Below are positions 52,594 to 62,540 of a stretch of 64,000 nucleotides of DNA, one piece after another. A program made the translations under genes and the position numbers. The DNA comes from Onthophagus taurus. Lineage: Eukaryota > Arthropoda > Insecta > Coleoptera > Scarabaeidae. Each line of letters opens with the position of its first letter. Position 1 is the first letter of the stretch. The notes under the pieces are model-generated. The model searched no databases and was not told where the DNA came from. It worked only from the letters and a program-made list of their open reading frames with translations. The DNA lies in NCBI RefSeq assembly GCF_036711975.1, contig NC_091976.1, forward strand, positions 5,022,001 to 5,086,000, in the 5' to 3' direction.

Positions 52594-54110
52594 ATGTATA
52601 ATTGGTTTAATGGCTTTTACATTAAATCGACACTGAAATATAATATTTTATTTCAAGAAATATCTTCCGCTATAGAGCATCTTTGGATTGAACTTATTGA
52701 CATTCCTGTTTCCATGGTGATTGGTGTTGTTTATCGACCTCATGGAGGTTTGGGTGAATTTCTCTCGCGTTTTGAAGATGTCCTATCCTATCTTACTCCA
52801 TCTTCTGAGGAACTTGTCAGCTTAGGTGATTTCAACATCAATGGCATAGATGTTGATGGCTTTTATGGTAATCGATTTATTCCTACCATTGAGCAGTTTA
52901 GTCTTCACCAAGTTATATCGAGTCCAACACGGATCGCCCTTTCTTCCGCTACCTTGATTGATTTTATATGCCCTTCGGTTACTGACAATATTAGGCTGCT
53001 TATGAAGTTGAGGGATAAAGACTATAAGTCATTTAAGGCTTCCAGACTACCTTCTGATTTTACCTATTATAAAGAACTGCGTAATTTCACCAATAATACA
53101 CTTCAACGTGAAAAAAAGGTTTTTTATCTCACATATGCAGGGGTGGTGATTCCAGGCAATTGTGGGGTGCCTTTCGGACTTTAGGGATTGGCGGTAATAG
53201 GACTGGTAGTATTCCTAGCAACATTGGTGATGCTGATTTAATTAACAATTCTTTTTTAACCTCTCAAATTACTAACTCTGGTGATGCAGAGCTTATTAAA
53301 TTCTACAACTCTAATATTCTACATCAGATCTATACTACCTTATCCTTTTCCTTAGCCTCGGAACACGAAATCTATCGTGCGCTGCAATCTATTAAATCCA
53401 ATGCAGTTGGAAGTGATGGCATTAGCGTAAGGATGTTACTTCTGTATTGCCCTGTGATTGTTCTGTATTTGTGCCATATTGTCAATCTTTGTCTGGAGCT
53501 GGGTGTCTTTCCTGATCAATGGAAGACTGCCTTGGTGTCTCCAAGGATTGTGGCTGTATGGATTTGTAATCATCTTAATACTTTTAATTTACTTCCATCT
53601 ACTCAGTCTGGTTTTCGTCCTGGTTACAGCTGTACTACAGCTCTTCTGAATGTGACCGACGATATCTTTCGTGGATTGGATGAGGGAAATGTTACGGCTC
53701 TCATCCTAATTGACTTTTCTAAGGCGTTTGACACCCTCCATCATTTGCCTTTACTTGCTGTGCTTCATTATGTTGGTTTCTCCTCGTTGGCTATCGATTT
53801 TTTCAAAAACTATTTTTTACATCGTTCGCAAATTTCAGGATGTTTTGTCGAAGAGAGGTTATATTACTTCAGGTGTACCTCAAGGATCAATCTTGGGACC
53901 AATATTATACCTAATTTACACTATTAATCTCTGTTCCAATCTAAAGCATTGCAAAACGCACATGTATGCTGATGATACTAAAATATACCTCGGCTGTGAT
54001 GGGAGAGACTTGGGCATGTCCGAACTTCGAATTAATTCTGATCTTAAATTATTGCTTCAGAACGCCAGGCGCCATTGTTCATTTATAAATACATCAAAAT
54101 CCATTGCAAA
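52594..54110 (+). pseudogene. CR1/L2-group LINE ORF2: endonuclease to RT
   Basis: Endonuclease C-terminal half: MVIGVVYRPHGGLGEFLSRF (52714-52773), ELVSLGDFNINGIDVDGFY and SATLIDFICPS. After a short deletion, RT: HEIYRALQSIKSNAVGSDGI, STQSGFRPGYSCTTALLNVT, ALILIDFSKAFDTLHHLPLL (53698-53757), then in another frame TSGVPQGSILGPILYLIYTI (about 53868-53927) and HMYADDTKIYLG (53961-53996). It breaks off at about 54095 before the thumb, where an RTE-like LINE takes over. Confidence 0.75.
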
Positions 54111-54119
54111 TGCATTCAA

Positions 54120-54985
54120 GAGAGTAGAAGTAGTAAAGTACTAATTGTGAGTAAAACAAGGTGATATAATGTTGAACCCAAATTGTTCATCACAGTCCTG
54201 GAGAGTGCATTTAAACAACTATATTGGACCCAAAAAGGCATAAACATTGATGGCAAATGCCTAAGTAATTTGCGCTACTCGGACGATATAGTTCTTATTT
54301 CGGATAGCCTTGGACTTAAAGGAGTATGTGCAAGAGTCGGGCTAAATATCAACGAGGAGAAATCAAAATTTATGACAAATCTTATTCCCAGCTCTAACAT
54401 CAACATTGGGGATAATGAGATTGAGAGGGTTGACATCTATGTATATCTTGGCTATGAGGTTCGTGTATCCAGAGATAATCAAACAAGCGAACTAAACGGA
54501 AGGATCATTATTTAAACGGATGGATTAGACACATCTTCAAGAGAAAAGGCCAAGAAAGGCTTTCATTCAAAGCGTGTTTCCGGTTATGACATACGGCTCC
54601 AAAACTTTAACATCACTGGTATCCACTGCCAGGAGGGTCCAAGTAACCCAAAGATAGATGGAGAGGTCGATCCTGGATGTAACTCTGAGGGACTACATAC
54701 GAAACGAAGACCTATGAAGAAGAACTGGCGTAAATGATGTGGTCAACATTGTGGCAAAGCTTAAGTGGAACTGGGCGGGTTATGTCGCGCGAATAAAGAA
54801 TGAGCAGTGTACAAAACGATTGCTTGAGAGGAAACCGCGAGCGAATAGACGAAGTAGCCGTCAAAAGAATGACCAACAATTGGATTCAGACAGCACAGAA
54901 TAGAATCGAATGGAACAGACTAGGGGAGGTCTATGTCCAACAATGGACGCAGAGGGCTGCTTGATCATAATAATCATAATACCTT
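54120..54985 (+). pseudogene. RTE/BovB-like LINE RT C-terminal part
   Basis: LFITVLESAFKQLYWTQKGI (about 54182-54241), LRYSDDIVLISDSLG (54270-54314; SDD for ADD), VGLNINEEKSKFMTN, YVYLGYEVRVSRDNQTSEL (about 54440-54495), then in shifted frames RRVQVTQRQMERSILDVTLR-type sequence, WNWAGYVARI and ending QQWTQRAA at 54935-54960. The 3' tail has ATCATAATAATCATAAT. Frames are broken after 54515. Confidence 0.7.
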
Positions 54986-55229
54986 GATCTAATCTAAATT
55001 ACGACAGATTCGTCTGATGATACGTCTTTGATTGTTGACAATTCCACGTCTTCAACGTTCATTTCATCATTTTCCTCTTCATTTTTTTTTTGAATCTGAT
55101 ATATTTTCACTGGTAGCACTTTTATACGCACTGTTTAGGTATTTACTCTGGGCCGGGGTAAATACCCGGATAAAAAAACCCATTTTAGAAATACTTACCC
55201 GCCGGGTATTTACCCTGCGCCCATCACTG
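54986..55229 (-). mobile_element. hAT-like terminal fragment
   Basis: The end reads GCGCCCATCACTG at 55217-55229 (inverse CAGTGATGGGCGC, a hAT-type start). Inside it carries GGGTAAATACCCGG and GCCGGGTATTTACCC palindromic words (55157-55214). The left part encodes an acidic stretch on the minus strand (EEENDEMNVEDVELSTIKDV). The other terminus is not found. Confidence 0.5.
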
Positions 55230-55745
55230 GATGTACACACTTTCTGACAATCCACCTTTCTATGTGTAGGTCTTTTGGTTTGTACCTTAAATGAAATCCA
55301 CAATCAAAATGTACAAAACGGGGTTAGCAGTAAGATTTACCTTGCTTTCTTCTTTTTTAACCTCGCTTTTCCTTTAATACTTTGCCGTTTTTTACTGCCG
55401 CTATCAGACACTTCTTTCACTAATATTCCATTCATTATTGTAACACAGATCGATGTTCCTTATGAACCAATTCGTCGTCTTATCACTGGTTTGATAAAAA
55501 CAACACAAATTGTCAACAAGTACGTGGCAAGCATATAGACTCTGCTGTAACTTCAGCCGTAACTCATATTATATGGACAAGTTGCAGTTTGATTCAGTAA
55601 ACACTGTGGACATGTTATCTCTCATATTATCACTCAACTCCGCCAACTAGGTTTCGCTAATTGAAAGAATATCCAATGTATTACTATGTATTTACTATGT
55701 ACTAATGTATTTATCAACTGTGCCAAGTCATCAATAGGTTTAGGT
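55230..55745. other. Unassigned spacer
   Basis: A + strand frame at 55275-55538 is hydrophobic and Phe/Ile-rich but has no family motif. The minus strand has a Lys-rich scrap. No feature that I can support. Confidence 0.35.
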
Positions 55746-56015
55746 TAAACAGATTGCACATTTAGGTGCGCCATCCTAATACCATCCCTAATCACCACAA
55801 CACCGAATGTTAAAAAATGTGGCCCAATGATCCCTATTCTTGATATCGCAATCCAAACTGTGACACAATACGAATGATGAGACCTCTCATGGAGTTCCCT
55901 TAGATTGATATCGGTCCACTATCGCATATTTTGTTTGTTAGCACAACCTAAGATATGGAAATGAGCTTCATCACGGACCACATAAAACAAATTATTTGCC
56001 ATAAGGAATAAATTC
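55746..56015 (-). pseudogene. mariner transposase middle fragment
   Basis: The minus strand gives VVRDEAHFHILGCANKQNMR (about 55985-55926; first catalytic Asp), LRELHERSHHSYCVTVWIAI and SRIGIIGPHF. It resembles the DD41D copies in this window but is more decayed. Confidence 0.6.
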
Positions 56016-56131
56016 CCAAGTTTATGCGTATAGGTTGAGAATCACCCTGTATTTATATTATATTTATGTTTACTAGCATTGCCTACTTTTCCTCCTCTTG
56101 CCATAGTTCTAACGTTCCAAGTACAGTGTGC

Positions 56132-56261
56132 TAATTAATTATCGTACCCGACGTCATCATAGCAAGTATGCAACCAATATCACAGTACTGGTATTGCAAT
56201 ACGCGATTTGCGTACGTGGTTGCATAGTTGCAATGAAGACGTCGGGTACGATAATTAATTA
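56132..56261. mobile_element. 130-bp foldback MITE with TTAA-like flanks
   Basis: A perfect 24-bp terminal inverted repeat containing ATCGTACCCGACGTC. The flanks are runs of TTAATTAA, so a TTAA (piggyBac-like) or TA duplication cannot be told apart. No ORF. Confidence 0.7.
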
Positions 56262-56280
56262 ATTGTTTCTTGAATAAATA

Positions 56281-56665
56281 ATTTTTAATTTGATGAGTTG
56301 GATAATCCTGGAGTTAATTTATCATGAAAACTTAATGATTGTAGCCAAGTGGGGTACCTGAAAACCCCCGGGAAGGTTTACGAATCATTATTTTACGATT
56401 ACATCAAAGTTAAATTAATAAATTTTGTTTTTTTCAACATTTTATTCCTAAAAAACAATTCCTTTCATACTCCGTTGGTAACGCGAAAGTTAATTAATTT
56501 AGATCTGTTTTCGTGTTAAGAGTTTAATTAATTTTTTAAATCGTTTTTAAGGACAAAATTCGATTTATTGAACGAGAATTTAAGGATCGCGTAAAATTAA
56601 AAATTTTCCACGGGAGCGAATAAAAATTCCTTCGGTGTGTGGTAGTCGCAATATTTTTCGTAACA
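56281..56665 (+). repeat. Copy 2 of the dispersed duplication
   Basis: Collinear with 48919-49100 except for about 170 bases between about 56318 and 56487 (including GTGGGGTACCTGAAAACCCC) that are absent from copy 1. Confidence 0.65.
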
Positions 56666-57114
56666 AAGGAACGTTTCCGGGGCAATTACACTCTTTAAAA
56701 AAAATCTGGGTTAAAAAAGGATCTCGTTTGTTCTTGGTGTAAATTCTTGCGTTTAATCTAATTTTTTTTTTTTCAAACAATATTTATTATTTAGAAAAAT
56801 TGTTATTTTCAAATGGATCAAAAGAATATTAAGTGGGTTTTTAAACCATCGAAAAAAGCCTCGGTTCGTTGAAATATTAGTTGGTTTTGATGAAACGAGA
56901 ATAAAGTTTATTCTGGATGCACGAATAAATTATGCATTTATAATTTTCAAACGGATTATAATTTAAATTGCAAAAGATGATTGCCATTTTCAGCTTTAAA
57001 GTTTTTGTTTTTCACTTAATTACAATTAAGTAAAGGCGAAAATCTTACTTTATATTCGGACTAAATTAAAGGTCTTTATTTTCATTTTCTTTTTCAGAAA
57101 AAAGTCGTTTGAAA

Positions 57115-57642
57115 ATGAACTTTTTAAGAATAGCTTTAGTTCTCTTAATGGTTTTCTCAGCGGGTTTATTGTGCTGCGCTGGTAAACTACGAGATCACCG
57201 CGAGTGGTCGGGAGAATATTTCTGCAGGTATAAGAACAAAAAGAGAAAAAAGGACTTCTTTGAAGTACAGTTTCGGTTTTCAATTATCGGTTTTTGTTAT
57301 TCTTAGGACTCGGCCATTTGCACCGAGATGTAGGGGAGCTGCCGGAAGCAAACGAGACCTGCAGAAATTGGAGCCGTTGTTGGAGGAACCGAGGTGAGCT
57401 AAGAACAACAAAACTTATAAAATAAATCGAAATTGTTTCTATTAAAAAGATGTTGTTTTAGGCCGCGTGATTATCAATTAAATGACAAATACTTAAATGA
57501 ATATGTAAGTATTTAATAATTCATGTAAATTAATTAATAATTCATATCATTTCTTTTAAAGGAACTTAACACTCAAAGGTTGGATTCTCTCATCCCAAAA
57601 GTCAATACAAAAACCGTTGAAGAATTAGACGAATACATCTAG
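57115..57642 (+). CDS. Elevenin-like neuropeptide precursor (C-terminal half out of frame)
   Basis: Exons: 57115-57227, 57307-57394, 57462-57504, 57562-57642, all with GT-AG introns of 57-79 bp. Exon 1 encodes a signal peptide (residues 1-23) and the start of the peptide. The join of exons 1 and 2 gives GEYFCRTRPFAPRCRGAAGS followed by the dibasic site KR. Two cysteines (37 and 46) spaced by eight residues, FAP before the second Cys and RG after it are the hallmarks of insect elevenin, a secreted peptide hormone that acts on a G-protein-coupled receptor and has been linked to cuticle pigmentation in planthoppers. After KR the literal frame gives about 15 more residues and a TGA at 57468. One base lower in exon 2 (about 57357-57361), a frame opens that runs through exons 3 and 4 to TAG 57642 (LQKLEPLLEEP; YLNEYELNTQRLDSL; VEELDEYI). 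So there is a one-base discrepancy, either a sequence error or a real mutation. An acceptor at 57096 (TTCTTTTTCAG) suggests an upstream 5' UTR exon. Confidence 0.8.
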
Positions 57643-57712
57643 AAAAAACATCCACTCTATTAGAAAATTAAAAAAAAATTATTAATTGTATTTTTTCTTT
57701 TAAATAAATCAC

Positions 57713-57718
57713 CTTCTA
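57713..57718 (+). terminator. Poly(A) signal of the elevenin gene
   Basis: AATAAA 71 bases after the stop, with a second A-rich copy shortly downstream. Confidence 0.55.
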
Positions 57719-57828
57719 AATAAAACCATTTTATTATTTCCGTTCACAAAAATATTAAACAATACAAAATTTAAAAACATATAAATAATTATCTTTGGTG
57801 TAAACAGCCGGAAAAAAACGAAAATTTG

Positions 57829-58148
57829 TCAAAATATTTGGTGTAAAACTTTCTTTGAATACTCATAGGTAAGAAATAGAACGGCAGTAGCCGGAACCGT
57901 TCGTACCAAAGTGGGAGTTAATCCACTGTATAAAGCACGAACACCTTCATTTCTACCGATTTGATAAAGCATTCCAACCAATCCTTTTGTCGCCGTTTTT
58001 TTACTAATCTGTACACGTGATTTTACAACATCCGCCGGATATGTGACGGTCCAGAAAATAAGTCCTCCTATTGCACCGGCGATCATTGTTCTTCCAACGC
58101 CTATATCGTCTTTTTTTTGACCCGGTCTCGTTAAAAGCGCACGTGTAC
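57829..58148 (-). CDS. Mitochondrial carrier (ornithine transporter-like), last exon only
   Basis: The minus-strand exon starts at 58148 after acceptor TTTTTTTAG and encodes about 106 residues to a stop at 57829. It is the third repeat of an SLC25 carrier: TRALLTRPGQKKDDIGVGRT, two membrane helices (TMIAGAIGGLIFWTVTYPAD and TPTLVRTVPATAVLFLTYEY), the signature YPADVVKSRVQ (PxD/ExxK/RxK/R) and the matrix helix NEGVRALYSGL. The Arg residues and the RPGQKKDD linker resemble insect CG1628/ORNT1-type ornithine carriers of the inner mitochondrial membrane. The upstream exons, encoding repeats one and two, should lie at higher coordinates but are not visible within the next kilobase, and beyond that the DNA is transposon; the intron may be very long or the gene may be broken. 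Stop at 57829 and elevenin stop at 57642 are convergent and 186 bp apart. Confidence 0.75.
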
Positions 58149-58800
58149 CTAAAAAAATTTGTAATATTAACACTTGAAAATTGTGCCAATCAAAACTTCC
58201 AATGTAACGTTCAAATTGGTAAAAAATAAAAAAAAAAACTGCATTAACTGATTGGATGAAATTGTAAAATAAAAATAAATTTTACAAAACGGTAACAAAG
58301 ACGATAAATAATTTCGATTGAAATTTCATCGACAGAACATCCATAAATTCCGATTACCTTTCCAAAAAACTCTGTTCACAAAAGGATTATTTAAATTTCT
58401 CGTTGTATTTTTTGTCGACCTTTGATGTATGCCGGAAATGATTGACCTCTTTTGATTAAAACAAAAACAACGCCCCATTTTGTCAACATTTCAATATTTT
58501 TTTGTAACGATTTTTTTAAATTAAATATTAATATAACAAGAAAAATAATGCTGTTATATTACGTAAAAATTATAAAACACCTATTCGGTTATATTAAAAC
58601 TAGTATATCAAACAAAACATTAAATTATTTTGTAAAATTTTAAAACGTTTTAATTATTTTCAAACTTAGCTTGGGGCAACTGCAGGATGGATTTCAGGGG
58701 CGTTTTAACGGTGGGCCAGTTCCCCACCCTATGTAACAAATTTATATGCGAAATTTAATTTTATTTTATTTTTCGATTATTTGTCATATGATATGTTTTT
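58149..58800. other. Intron or flank of the carrier gene
   Basis: AT-rich. A donor-like AAAG/GTAATC on the minus strand at about 58360 is not preceded by carrier-like coding sequence. A GGGGCAACTGCAGG region at about 58674-58730 is unassigned. Confidence 0.35.
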
Positions 58801-58807
58801 TAACGTA

Positions 58808-58853
58808 GATTCGGCTGATGATGAGTGGTCCATAACTCGAAACCGGTCCGAAT
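58808..58853 (+). ncRNA. Hammerhead-ribozyme-like motif (Penelope-type)
   Basis: ATTCGG, CTGATGA (58815-58821), a stem GAGT...ACTC with loop (58823-58838), GAAA (58839-58842), the short self-complementary CCGG and GTC (58843-58848), then CGAAT pairing back with ATTCG. This is the conserved core CUGAUGA...GAAA...GUC with a minimal stem III, as in the terminal repeats of Penelope-like elements, and AATAAATAAA follows. One unpaired U sits between the core and stem II, so activity is uncertain. Confidence 0.5.
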
Positions 58854-59227
58854 AAATAAAATATTTTAAAGCAAGTAAGAAGTTTTTTTATATATTCTTT
58901 TTTAAATATATTCTTTGAATTTGAAACTTGCAACATGGATCCCAAAGATATACAATAACGTTTTGGCATACATTGAATTAATCCCATGTTAGTACCAGAG
59001 CATTATCCCTCGCCCTGGGCATATTACGTACTACTGTTAATAATAATAACATTCCTTTATTATCCAACAGGCATAGCTCCAAAAAAGGATAACAATATAT
59101 ATTACATAATGTAATAATACAATAATATGTATCTGTATGTGAAAAAAAAAGCAATAATTACAAAAAATTCAAGAAATTAACAATTGACCGAATTATAAAG
59201 AAAATAAAAATAAAAACTAAATAAGTG

Positions 59228-60218
59228 AATTTACATGCAGGTGATCACTGATTGTCTGGAATCCTGTTGCCCACTCATAATGCGCCCGTCTCATAATGTT
59301 TGTCCTAGCATAAGGAATGACGAATACGCAGCTATATCTTGAGTTACTCCTTGGAACAACAAACCCTAGTCACTCAAGAATGAAAGGGCAATCGATGTTA
59401 TATTCGATAAGCTTTTGTAGAAATCTTTCATAAAACGGGTTTCTTCTGTCCATCAAGGAAACCATATTGTGTCGTGCAAGCAAATCATTTTGTGGTATAC
59501 CTCGCTCAGGGTAAATTCCATCAGATTTGTAAGAAAGAAATTTTAAGAATCTACGATGGACTCGATTAAGGCTTAAGAACTCACACGCATATAAAGGACT
59601 CCAAATCAGGCAAGCGTATTCTAACTTACTCAAAACGTAAGCACAATACAAGGTCTTTAATAAGCTGACACTTGTGAAATATTTAGACATACGCATCACA
59701 AAACCTAGGGATCTAAAGGCCTCCGAACACACATTATTGATATGTGTTTTAAAATTAAGACTTGCATCAAACAGGAACCCCAAATTCCTGTACTCTTCAA
59801 CACGACTTAAAGTGCTGCCAGCAATATTGTAAGGATATATGCATGTTGACGAGCATCGGCTATAAGTAAGTACACAACATTTATCTATATTAAGGTTAAG
59901 TTTGTAGGTCTTACACCATTGCACTATTGTGTTTAAGTTGTGCTGCAGCTTATCTGCATCTGCCACCGATGAGACTTCGGCAAAGATCTTGATATCGTCA
60001 GCATATCCCAAAATCCGACAATCAATTTTTAGAAGTAAGTCATTTATGAAAAGAACAAATAATAGAGGGCCCAAATTTGATCCCTGTGGAACCCCTGAGG
60101 TAAAAGTGAACTCATTAGAAAAATATCCATTGTAAGCAACATAACATTTTCTATGTTGCAAATAAGAGGCCAGAAGTTGAATTGCTGAAGGAACAAATCT
60201 GAAAGAGCTCAATTTATA
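59228..60218 (-). pseudogene. Jockey-like LINE ORF2: RT palm, thumb and C-terminus
   Basis: From 60218 down: KLSSFRFVPSAIQLLASYLQ, FTSGVPQGSNLGPLLFVLFI (about 60105-60046), ILGYADDIKIFAEV (about 60014-59973, catalytic YADD intact), LNLNIDKCCVLTYSR, YRNLGFLFDASLNFKTHI (thumb) and LEYACLIWSPLYACEFLSLN. A stop at 59370-59372 interrupts the C-terminal tail, which otherwise continues (GFVVPRSNSRYSC, YARTNIMRRAHYEWATGF) to about 59228. Confidence 0.8.
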
Positions 60219-61680
60219 CAGGGTTCCCCATAATAGACTACCCATTTTATTTTATTAATAAATTCCCTATGAGATAACTAAATAAGTTTTTCTCTGTGGG
60301 AATATCTTCTGTAGTCTTTGGGATTTAAGTTAATTATTAATCAAGTAGTAGCCTGTCACAAATAAGTTTTAAATTATTAATTATTATTATCGAGATAATA
60401 TTCGATATTATTTTTAGTTTCGTCATTTTTTTTCAACATCTGTTTGAACTTTCATGGATTACTCAGTCCAACAACGTGTGTTTTGTGTAGAAACTTACAT
60501 TAGAAGCAATTCGATAGAAGAAGTTAGGCGTGCATTCGGGCGTCAGTTTAATAACAACAATAGGGGTCACACGCCAAATCGTAAAACTGTTAAGTTATGG
60601 GTTCGTCATTGGCGTGAAAATGGTTCTATACAAGATTTGAAGAAGCCTGGACGTCGAAGAACAATTCGTACACCAGAAAATATTGAACGAGTTAGAATTG
60701 CGTTTACAAGAAGTCCTAAAAGGTCTGCTAATCGACAAAGCCTTATCTTAGGAATATCAAAGGGAAGCTTAGATCGAATTATTCGAAACGATTTAAAATT
60801 TCATCCCTATAAGTATCAAATGGCACAGCACCTTAGAAATCAAGATAAAGAAGCAAGGTTAGCATTTTGTCAAGAATTTTTGGATTTACATCAAGGAGCA
60901 ATTCACAATCTCCTAATGAGCGACGAAGCAAATTTTTATTTGAACGGCATGGTTAATAAACAGAATTTTAGATACTGGTCAAATGAAAATCCTCGTGAAA
61001 TCTTTACACAGAACCTCCATAATCCAAAAGTTATTGTGTGGTGTGGAGTAGGATCTTTTGGTATTATTGGTCCATATTTTTTTGAGGATGAAAATAACCG
61101 TGCTGTAACAGTAACATCCGAGCGCTACGTAAACATGCTAGAGACATTCCTCATTCCAGAATTAAATAGACGAGGATTACTAAACAATCCCTTACTATTC
61201 CAACAAGATGGGGTAACAGCTCATACCGCCAGAAACTCAATGAGGGTTCTGCGAGAAATGTTTAATGGTCGACTCATTTCTCGATTTGGAGATTTGCCTT
61301 GGCCTTCGAGGTCCCCCGACTTAACGGCACCCGATTTTTTCCTGTGGGGATATTTAAAAGCCAAAGTGTTTGCGAGTCGTCCAGGTACAATCGAGGAACT
61401 CAAAGTCAAAATTCGTGAAGAAGTTGAAGGAATAGACGAAGGTTTGCTACGCCGTGTAATGAACCACTTTTTATCTAATATTGAAAAATGTGTTGAAGTT
61501 GGTGGAGGTCAATTAGAAGACGTGATTATTAAAAGTTAAAATTAAATTAGTCAAATATTTATAAGTTATCATAAATCCTAAAACGTTTGCTGTAATTTAG
61601 TATAATAAAAAGTTTGTTTTGTTAACTAAAAAAATTTTAATTCAAATTTCAAAATGGGTAGCCTATTATGGGGAACCCTG
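60219..61680 (+). mobile_element. mariner DD41D, structurally complete and apparently intact
   Basis: Inverted repeats of about 32 bp (CAGGGTTCCCCATAATAG at each end, one mismatch soon after) are flanked by TA (60217-60218 and 61681-61682). It encodes one uninterrupted transposase. Removing it and one TA rejoins the LINE RT frame. It is the youngest datable insertion in the window. Confidence 0.92.
60454..61539 (+). CDS. mariner DD41D transposase, full length
   Basis: 361 aa, single exon, ATG to TAA without interruption. The N-terminal paired-type DNA-binding region has two helix-turn-helix units (VQQRVFCVETYIRSNSIEEV at 4-23; RSANRQSLILGISKGSLDRI at about 90-109) with a GRPR-like linker PGRRRTIRTPENIE. 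The catalytic Asp residues are in LLMSDEANFYLNG, LLFQQDGVTAHTA and SPDLTAPDFFLWGY; 41 residues lie between the second and third, making it a DD41D (rosa-type) enzyme. WVRHW and the NPHE-like block (SNENPREIF) are present. It cuts and pastes the element at TA sites in the nucleus. All key residues are intact, so activity is plausible. Related copies: 2468-3492 and 55746-56015, both decayed. Confidence 0.92.
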   Translation: MDYSVQQRVFCVETYIRSNSIEEVRRAFGRQFNNNNRGHTPNRKTVKLWVRHWRENGSIQDLKKPGRRRTIRTPENIERVRIAFTRSPKRSANRQSLILGISKGSLDRIIRNDLKFHPYKYQMAQHLRNQDKEARLAFCQEFLDLHQGAIHNLLMSDEANFYLNGMVNKQNFRYWSNENPREIFTQNLHNPKVIVWCGVGSFGIIGPYFFEDENNRAVTVTSERYVNMLETFLIPELNRRGLLNNPLLFQQDGVTAHTARNSMRVLREMFNGRLISRFGDLPWPSRSPDLTAPDFFLWGYLKAKVFASRPGTIEELKVKIREEVEGIDEGLLRRVMNHFLSNIEKCVEVGGGQLEDVIIKS

Positions 61681-61682
61681 TA

Positions 61683-62537
61683 CAAGAGAATTCTATGGTC
61701 AATCAGATCAAAGGCTTTGGATAGATCAGTGTATACAACATCCACCTGCCCACGTCTATCCAAGGTGCTACAGATAAACTCGGAAATCGTAGCCAAGTTG
61801 GTAATTGTAGAGCGACCGGAAACAAAACCATGCTGGGAAGCTGACACAAAGGGGCACGTGCAGGTGTACATAAAAGAATATAATAACTTTTCAAATAGTT
61901 TAGCAAAATTGGAAATTATCGAAATTGGTCTATAGTTTGAGAGGGACGTACGATCATCCTTTTTATAAACAGGCACAATTCTTGATCGTTTCTATCTTTC
62001 AGGAAATTCACAGGACGTAATGGACAAGTTAATAATAAATTTAAGAGGGCAAGCAAATATATAACGACAATCTCTGACCATAAAACTTGGCAACAAATCA
62101 TCTCCAGCAATATGCTTATTAGAAGACGTTGCCATTAATTTAATTAGCTCCTCTTCTGTAGTGGGATGAAAAGAGTATGGCAACGGATTGAAATTAGATT
62201 CAGTGAAAGTTCGGTCAGTAGATACAGTGTGAACAGCAGAAAACATGTTAGCAAAAGCATTTACAATATCTTGAGGAACAGCGAGAACATTGCTCTGACT
62301 ATCAATCAGATTACAGGGTATTCTTGTGGTACGTTTCTTAGCTCGGAGAAAATTCCATATACTGGACGGATCCGTCTTGATGGTATTTTGTATGTTGTGA
62401 AGATACTTCATGTAACTGTCGTTTATTTCATTTTTTAACAACCTCCTTAGTCGCTTAAATTCATTATAAAATACATTTTTTTTTGTTTTAATCCATTTTT
62501 TGTGATAGAATTTTTTGATATTAATATGTCTCATCAT
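61683..62537 (-). pseudogene. Jockey-like LINE ORF2: linker and RT N-terminal part
   Basis: From 62537 down: a basic linker (KKWIKTKKNVFYNEFKRLRR, DPSSIWNFLRAKKRTTRIP), SNKHIAGDDLLPSFMVRD, one frame change at about 61985, then VPVYKKDDRTSLSNYRPISI (about 61980-61921), SASQHGFVSGRSTITNLATI and VDVVYTDLSKAFDLIDHRIL (about 61760-61690; the first catalytic Asp). It is cut at 61681 by the mariner. Confidence 0.75.
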
Positions 62538-62540
62538 ACT

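Larger units (their letters stand above)
59036..62540 (-). mobile_element. Jockey-like LINE, nearly whole ORF2 3' part, split by a mariner
   Basis: The (TTA)n at 59036-59050 is the 3' tail on the minus strand. Coding sequence runs from about 62537 down to about 59228 with the mariner at 60219-61680 removed. It is 5'-truncated: the endonuclease is absent. It is better preserved than any other LINE here. Confidence 0.8.

Noticed and set aside
55012-55030. Second hammerhead core (GTCTGATGATACGTC)
   Set aside because: CTGATGA is present, but no GAAA or pairing stems follow at the right distance.
58320-58450. Upstream exon of the mitochondrial carrier on the minus strand
   Set aside because: A donor-like site exists, but the sequence before it does not read as the expected carrier helix before Gly-Thr-Arg-Ala.
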